Shown in pieces: positions 6,779 through 10,000 of a stretch of 10,000 nucleotides of DNA. Positions within the stretch are counted from its first letter, which is position 1, and the number at the start of each line of letters is the position of its first letter. The notes beneath the pieces were generated by a model. The model searched no databases. It saw only the letters and a program-made list of their open reading frames with translations, and had not been told where the DNA came from. This stretch comes from Chrysomallon squamiferum (taxonomy: Eukaryota > Mollusca > Gastropoda > Neomphalida > Peltospiridae). The position numbers and the translations under genes were made by a program. Location of the stretch: assembly GCA_012295275.1 (NCBI GenBank), contig CM022665.1:10268976-10278975 (forward strand), given 5' to 3'.

Positions 6779-6914
6779 ATAGGTGTATTGTCGTACTGGG
6801 TCTTTGAGGTATGGACTGTGGTTCATTTACTGAACTATCTTTTTGTATTTTCAAGGATCAAGAGCCGTTTAGTATTTCGAAATTTCGTTACATACTTTTA
6901 GATTTAATTTTGAG

Positions 6915-7027
6915 ATGCATACGTGCATATAAAAACACATACATGTAAACATACAAACATACACATTGATATATATATATATACATAGAAACATATGCAC
7001 ACATATATATAAACACACACACACACA
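6915..7027. repeat. CATA / TA / CA mixed field
   Basis: Imperfect ACATACA tetramers, two TA tracts (about 6969-6983 and 7001-7010) and a CA tract (7013-7027), all derived from alternating purine-pyrimidine steps. Minus-strand frames through it are Cys/Val/Tyr-rich artefacts. Confidence 0.85.
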
Positions 7028-7147
7028 AATTAGATTCATACACATAATTACATAGAAACACATAATCAGCGTGCAAGTTAGGTGAATGTTGGATAAATGA
7101 ATTTAATGCTATTTTTGTTTCTTTTTTTATCATGTAGTTATTTACCA

Positions 7148-7149
<2 letters not shown>

Positions 7150-7188
<39 letters not shown>

Positions 7189-7198
7189 CTGGTTTTCT
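7150..7198. repeat. T49 homopolymer
   Basis: Forty-nine consecutive T, the longest run in the window. It could be a slipped homopolymer or the poly(A) tail of a minus-strand retrocopy whose body would lie to the right. No retroelement sequence or target duplication could be recognised. The true length is uncertain. Confidence 0.95.
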
Positions 7199-7376
7199 TT
7201 ATTTGTTTTACTTTCTCTGCAAATTATTTCCCGTAAGCTAATATTTGTTACCTGTACCTCTATATTCGTACAACACAATTCAATGGTGTAACACAACGTG
7301 CTTAACATCGCATGAAATTAGTTCTTTGTAATGAGTCAGGAATTTATTTTAAACAAGCAGAAGTAATTTCAAAGAA

Positions 7377-7434
7377 GCTGAATGCACCACATACAACACT
7401 TCACAAACAGCAGTGTTGCTAGTTAGCATTCCGC
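7377..7434. repeat. Two-step inverted repeat (hairpin-forming)
   Basis: The inner stem is CAACACT (7394-7400) with AGTGTTG (7412-7418), loop 11 nt. The outer stem is GAATGC (7380-7385) with GCATTC (7426-7431), extended by a GC/GC pair past one mismatch. The internal loop of 8 and 7 nt is nearly symmetric. About 58 nt folds into one rod; either strand could be the transcript. A small-RNA precursor is conceivable but unsupported. Confidence 0.4.
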
Positions 7435-7476
7435 AGACTTCAACAAAGAACTCGGTAAGTATTTTCAACGACAACA

Positions 7477-7499
7477 CGACAGTGTCGATAACACGTTAT
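7477..7499. repeat. Two abutting short palindromes
   Basis: CGACA-G-TGTCG (7477-7487) is followed immediately by ATAAC-AC-GTTAT (7488-7499). They may be tandem protein-binding dyads or chance. Confidence 0.45.
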
Positions 7500-7853
7500 A
7501 CCATTCCATACACTGACTGTTGATTAATTTTGTATTGTGCGAACTCGCTTGACACGGACACTAAGAATGCCGTTACGTCGTTAACATTACGTTTTACGCG
7601 ATAAGTGTTAATATTTCGTTACATCAGTTTGATTCACACTCACAAATTAATATTACTTCTGTTCCATTCGGCGAATAATGATTCTTAAACGTACGTAACT
7701 TATGTGTCGTCAACTGGTATTCAGTTGGTTCATTAGCGTGCTTAACTTTAGTATCAGCTGGTATAGTTATTTGCGTACGTTACGAATAAGTTTGAATATT
7801 CCTTATACTTTCTAAAGAAACATTCATAATCTTATATGAAACTTTTACATTTT

Positions 7854-7855
<2 letters not shown>

Positions 7856-7900
<45 letters not shown>
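7856..7900. repeat. (TAA)15 microsatellite flanked by a 9-bp direct repeat
   Basis: Fifteen uninterrupted TAA units. ATGAAACTT occurs at 7836-7844, and again at 7900-7908 directly after the array, so array plus leader are bracketed by a direct repeat of target-duplication size. Confidence 0.95.
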
Positions 7901-7903
<3 letters not shown>

Positions 7904-7908
7904 AACTT

Positions 7909-8125
7909 GAAATGTAATAAGAAAGAGCGACTCTTGGATCCGAACATACCAAAAAATAAAGTAAACTAAACAAAACTGTAACATGGAATCCATTTTAGAA
8001 ATGTAAATTTAACTTTTCTTCTTTTGAGTTCGAGTTCTGATTATTACGATAAATATTTTATTCTGTATATTGTCATTTAAAAACGGTTAGATTTTCCCAC
8101 GATGCAAACTACATTTATGGATATC
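7909..8125. other. Unique AT-rich DNA, no gene seen
   Basis: A pyrimidine run ending in TTTTGAG near 8026 is acceptor-like. No frame follows that could be supported. Confidence 0.35.
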
Positions 8126-8250
8126 GTAAACAAGGAAAGCGCCGAATAGGACGTGTTCGAGCGCGCACCTGTCATAACGGTTGCGTCCTTTTACGTCACA
8201 GAAACGTAAGTAGCGCATGGCGTCGGGCAGACCCCAGCAGATGGCGCTCT
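8126..8250. promoter_or_regulatory. CpG-rich candidate regulatory element
   Basis: Fourteen CpG steps fall within 8140-8245, far denser than the AT-rich surroundings. Recognisable motifs, left to right: forkhead GTAAACA (8126-8132), E-box CACCTG (8166-8171), Myb-type TAACGG (8175-8180), CRE-like TTACGTCA (8191-8198) and a full CTCF consensus (8234-8248). Both strands are open in one frame here (minus 8087-8293, plus to about 8258), so a GC-rich exon is the alternative; neither peptide is recognisable. A perfect donor-like GTAAGT lies at 8206-8211. Confidence 0.45.
8234..8248 (+). promoter_or_regulatory. CTCF binding-site consensus match
   Basis: CCAGCAGATGGCGCT fits the CTCF consensus CCASYAGRKGGCRSY at all 15 positions, in plus orientation. 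CTCF is an 11-zinc-finger architectural protein whose core motif is conserved across bilaterians. Occupancy cannot be judged from sequence. Confidence 0.5.
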
Positions 8251-8388
8251 CAGAAATGACAATACCTTGCAAATAGTCTACGTAATTAAACACGAAGACA
8301 AAGAAAGCTTAGCATGTCTCAAGTAGAGAAGTCGTCTGCGCCATTTGCAAGTTTAAATAGAAGATAACAATCTTTAACAGACAGAGAT
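8251..8388. other. Unique AT-rich DNA
   Basis: Complex sequence to the right of the CpG-rich patch. Nothing recognised. Confidence 0.35.
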
Positions 8389-8425
8389 AAAAAAAATAAA
8401 AAAAAATAAAAAAAAAATAATAATA
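8389..8425. repeat. A-rich tract with AAAT units
   Basis: A6-A9 blocks separated by single T, ending in AAT triplets. A shorter patch of the same kind lies at 8449-8464. Confidence 0.85.
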
Positions 8426-8519
8426 GTTACTGTTGCAAATGAAATCTTTAAAAAAAATAAAAAATTTGTTTTTATGGTTGGATTAATTTATATATTAATA
8501 TCTGCGATATTCATCGTCA

Positions 8520-8730
8520 TCAAATTGATAAGCATCACCATTATTATTATTATTGTTGTTATTATTATTGATAGTGGTAGTTGTAAAAGTAGTAGTAGTA
8601 ATGACTGTTATATTATATACGTAATGGAAGAAGCTGTGTTAGTAAAACGCAATAATAATAGCACATGTAGTGGTGACAGTAGTAACAGCAGCAGCAGCAT
8701 CGGTAGTAATATTGCCAGTAGTAAGTAATA
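8520..8730. repeat. Triplet-phased cryptic repeat field (ATT, GTT, AGT, AAT, AGC)
   Basis: ATT/GTT triplets (8540-8569) pass into AGT triplets (8571-8603), then after a short break AAT, AGT, AGC and GGT triplets (8650-8726). All stay in the same phase. An ATG at 8474 therefore gives an 84-codon frame with an Ile/Val-rich hydrophobic half and a Ser/Asn-rich half. I judge that frame a product of the repeats, since no residue pattern beyond them is visible. Confidence 0.75.
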
Positions 8731-8838
8731 TTATTTATTATCATTACTAAGTTCAGATGGTTATGCTTTCCGATTATCGGATTAATCTCTTTTCGAAAGA
8801 GCAGTGACAGCATTTTCTTTTTTCATTGAGTTTCAAAG
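8731..8838. other. Short unique interval with two tandem hairpins
   Basis: TCCGAT-T-ATCGGA (8769-8781) and CTCTTT-TCG-AAAGAG (8787-8801) are perfect short palindromes five bases apart. Confidence 0.45.
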
Positions 8839-8855
8839 TTTTTTTTTTTTTTTTT
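8839..8855. repeat. T17 homopolymer
   Basis: Seventeen consecutive T followed by AAAAG. Confidence 0.9.
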
Positions 8856-9023
8856 AAAAGCTACATTTTACGACAGTCACTGTATTATCAAAGTCTTAAA
8901 GAGATTTATTTTTAAAACCGTTAGCCATACGAACATGCCCAGAAGTGGGCGTTTGTTACTTTCTTGAGTTCAACGGAAATCTTACGCGGAATATCCCTTA
9001 AATACTGGATAAGAACAGTTCAT

Positions 9024-9090
9024 TACGGCGAAATAACTAACTTTATGAATAGAGCAAGTTAGTTCCCATGCTCAAAGTTGTTCTGCCGTA
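9024..9090. repeat. Bipartite inverted repeat
   Basis: The inner arms AACTAACTT (9035-9043) and AAGTTAGTT (9056-9064) pair over 9 bp without mismatch around a 12-nt loop. Outer arms TACGGC (9024-9029) and GCCGTA (9085-9090) also pair, but with unequal internal loops of 5 and 20 nt. Confidence 0.45.
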
Positions 9091-9142
9091 TCGATTCACG
9101 TAATTTTCGTGTAACAATAACATTTAATGCTTACTCTTTGAA

Positions 9143-9172
9143 GAGATGGCTGTTAAACAACAGCGCCCTCTG
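9143..9172 (-). promoter_or_regulatory. CTCF-like core in an imperfect dyad
   Basis: Read on the minus strand, 9172 to 9162 is CAGAGGGCGCT, matching the CTCF core YAGRKGGCRSY at all 11 positions; the upstream CCAS part does not match. The plus-strand left half AGATGGC (9144-9150) is a partial core, and the two halves pair as GCTGTT / AACAGC (9149-9154 with 9159-9164). Orientation is opposite to the site at 8234-8248. Confidence 0.35.
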
Positions 9173-9324
9173 TACCCGTTAATAACAGAGTGACACTGCT
9201 TCCTGTTATATGTACCGTCGTATGTCAGCGTGAGATTTACCGTACGATGGGAACCAGTCAGATAATTTCGGGGAGCGAATTCGATGCGCAAATTTTTTGA
9301 TCGTATTTTTGTATTGATAATACA

Positions 9325-9334
9325 TTTTTTTTTT
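9325..9334. repeat. T10 homopolymer
   Basis: Short T-run within AT-rich DNA. Confidence 0.85.
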
Positions 9335-9489
9335 CTTTAATTTCTATTATAAACCGGCCTCTTCCCCACCTCTGACTCTCTTTCGCTTAAATAATAAAAA
9401 CGTGGTCCATAGTTCATTTTGTGATATGTCCGTGTTAATAAATAAACAGTAACCACCAAAATACACCAAACCATCACATGATAGCGACT

Positions 9490-9550
9490 ATCAACATTAT
9501 TACTATTAACAACACCGTCATCACTACCCTCACAACTACCACAAAAACAC
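9490..9550. repeat. Cryptic AAC/ATC/ACY triplet field
   Basis: Mixed AAC, ATT, ATC, ACC and ACA triplets, similar in kind to 6041-6140. Confidence 0.7.
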
Positions 9551-9591
9551 AAGTGGGACGCCGGCGACGAAAACAAATTAATAATAGCAAA

Positions 9592-9594
<3 letters not shown>

Positions 9595-9644
<50 letters not shown>

Positions 9645-9684
9645 GTAGTAGTAGTAGTAGTAGTAGTAATAATAATAATAATAA
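9595..9684. repeat. (TAA)16 (TAG)8 (TAA)6 microsatellite
   Basis: Forty-eight bp of TAA (9595-9642), then eight TAG units (9643-9666), then six TAA units. The clean internal block suggests one A-to-G change that then spread by slippage. The minus strand reads as a long Leu run. Confidence 0.97.
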
Positions 9685-9789
9685 AAACTGCACCTGATTA
9701 CTATATGTCATTATTACTACTGTTTGACACGAACACGCTTGTTAAATGCCAATTACCGTTATTAGATGTGTATCATGTCACTGCGTCAC
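9685..9789. other. Short unique interval
   Basis: Complex AT-rich DNA, nothing recognised. Confidence 0.35.
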
Positions 9790-10000
9790 GCCTCAGTCTT
9801 GACAGACTCTGTGACATCGATCTGTCAGAAGCATATCGGCGTTAGATCAAGTTACGTAACGCGTCTCAACATAGGTGTGAAGTACCAGACCAGCCTTTCC
9901 CTCATCATCCTATTGTTTGCAGTGACATCTGTCAGTGGCTAACTGCATGAGGTAAACCCAGTTAGATCAAATTTACTGTAACTGTAGCGGTAATATAGAT
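9790..10000. repeat. Diverged tandem duplication, about 110-120 bp unit
   Basis: A set of words recurs in the same order: CCTCA (9791, 9900), GTGACAT (9811, 9922), CTGTCAG (9822, 9929), GTTAGATCAA (9841, 9961), then GTAAC and GCG. Offsets range from 107 to 120, so indels are needed. The second copy reaches the window edge and a third may follow. The first copy contains the palindrome GTTACGTAAC (9851-9860). Confidence 0.4.

Larger units (their letters stand above)
7199..7855. other. Unique interval dense in small inverted repeats, no gene seen
   Basis: Includes an AP-1 consensus TGAGTCA (7332-7338), a two-step hairpin (7377-7434), a donor-like GGTAAGTATTTT near 7454 and adjoining palindromes (7477-7487 and 7488-7499). 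CpG steps and ACG/CGT words are frequent from 7440 to 7790. No frame longer than expected by chance. Confidence 0.4.
8856..9324. other. Unique interval with CTCF-like dyad and inverted repeats, no gene seen
   Basis: About 470 bp of complex, relatively CpG-containing DNA, holding a bipartite inverted repeat (9024-9090) and a CTCF-like dyad (9143-9172). No frame is of note on either strand. Confidence 0.4.

Noticed and set aside
6869-7148. Cys/Val/Tyr-rich minus-strand frames over the CATA/CA field
   Set aside because: Translation of alternating dinucleotide and tetranucleotide repeats; no independent coding signal.
8155-8163. B-box-like GTTCGAGCG, possible tRNA or SINE promoter
   Set aside because: The final consensus C is missing and no A-box is found at a suitable distance. 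Other GTTCAA/GATCGA words fail likewise.
8087-8293. 68-codon minus-strand frame across the CpG-rich patch
   Set aside because: Open frames appear on both strands here because GC-richer DNA has fewer stop triplets. The peptide matches no family I know, so a regulatory reading is preferred.
8787-8801. CTCTTT-TCG-AAAGAG stem resembling a histone mRNA 3' stem-loop
   Set aside because: The loop is 3 nt rather than 4, the stem bases do not fit the histone consensus, and no histone frame lies upstream.
9337-9711. 124-codon minus-strand frame with a long Leu run
   Set aside because: The Leu run is the TAA/TAG microsatellite read backwards and the rest is unremarkable.

Overview
This looks like non-coding nuclear DNA from an animal, either intergenic or inside a long intron. 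It is strongly AT-rich (GC by eye about one third or less) and crowded with microsatellites, homopolymer runs and cryptic trinucleotide repeats. No reading frame looks like a conserved protein, and I see no rRNA, tRNA-like A/B-box pair, CRISPR array, long terminal repeat pair or complete transposon. The repeat style (GA/TC tracts over 60 bp, TAA tracts of 45-48 bp, mixed CATA/CA/TA fields, ACY and CAA triplet fields) and a TTACCTCCCTTG palindrome at 5531-5550 make me favour a mollusc or other lophotrochozoan. That is a low-confidence guess.

Layout. Positions 1-440 hold GT, CTA, TA, TATG, A-rich and CAA repeats. Positions 600-890 form a more complex CpG-bearing patch with inverted repeats, an E-box and a G-run cluster. 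Positions 919-1134 are A-rich with two TA tracts. A (GA)33 tract lies at 1505-1570 and a C10/A24 run at 1910-1943. Positions 1950-2505 are fairly unique; 2509-2640 are GT-rich; 2765-2960 hold ATC/ATG/AAC triplets. Positions 3245-3515 hold an AC-rich tract, an 11-bp tandem repeat and a degenerate TGATA-type pentamer field enclosed by a 14-bp inverted repeat. A G/T-only tract lies at 3660-3750 and a (TC)31 tract at 4517-4579.

Positions 4770-6040 are mostly unique with short repeats. Triplet and A-rich repeats lie at 6041-6287, T-runs at 6747-6778, a CATA/TA/CA field at 6915-7027, and 49 consecutive T at 7150-7198. Positions 7200-7855 are unique and dense in small palindromes. A (TAA)15 tract lies at 7856-7900. 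Positions 8100-8300 form the most CpG-rich patch and carry a full match to the bilaterian CTCF consensus. A triplet-phased field lies at 8520-8730, unique DNA with a second CTCF-like core at 8860-9320, a (TAA)16(TAG)8(TAA)6 array at 9595-9684, and a diverged tandem duplication at about 9790-10000.

With no gene supported, function can only be proposed at the regulatory level. The best candidates are the CpG-rich patch at 8126-8248, the opposed CTCF-like core at 9162-9172, and five CACGTG E-boxes between 770 and 4273. I found no convincing undescribed coding system.
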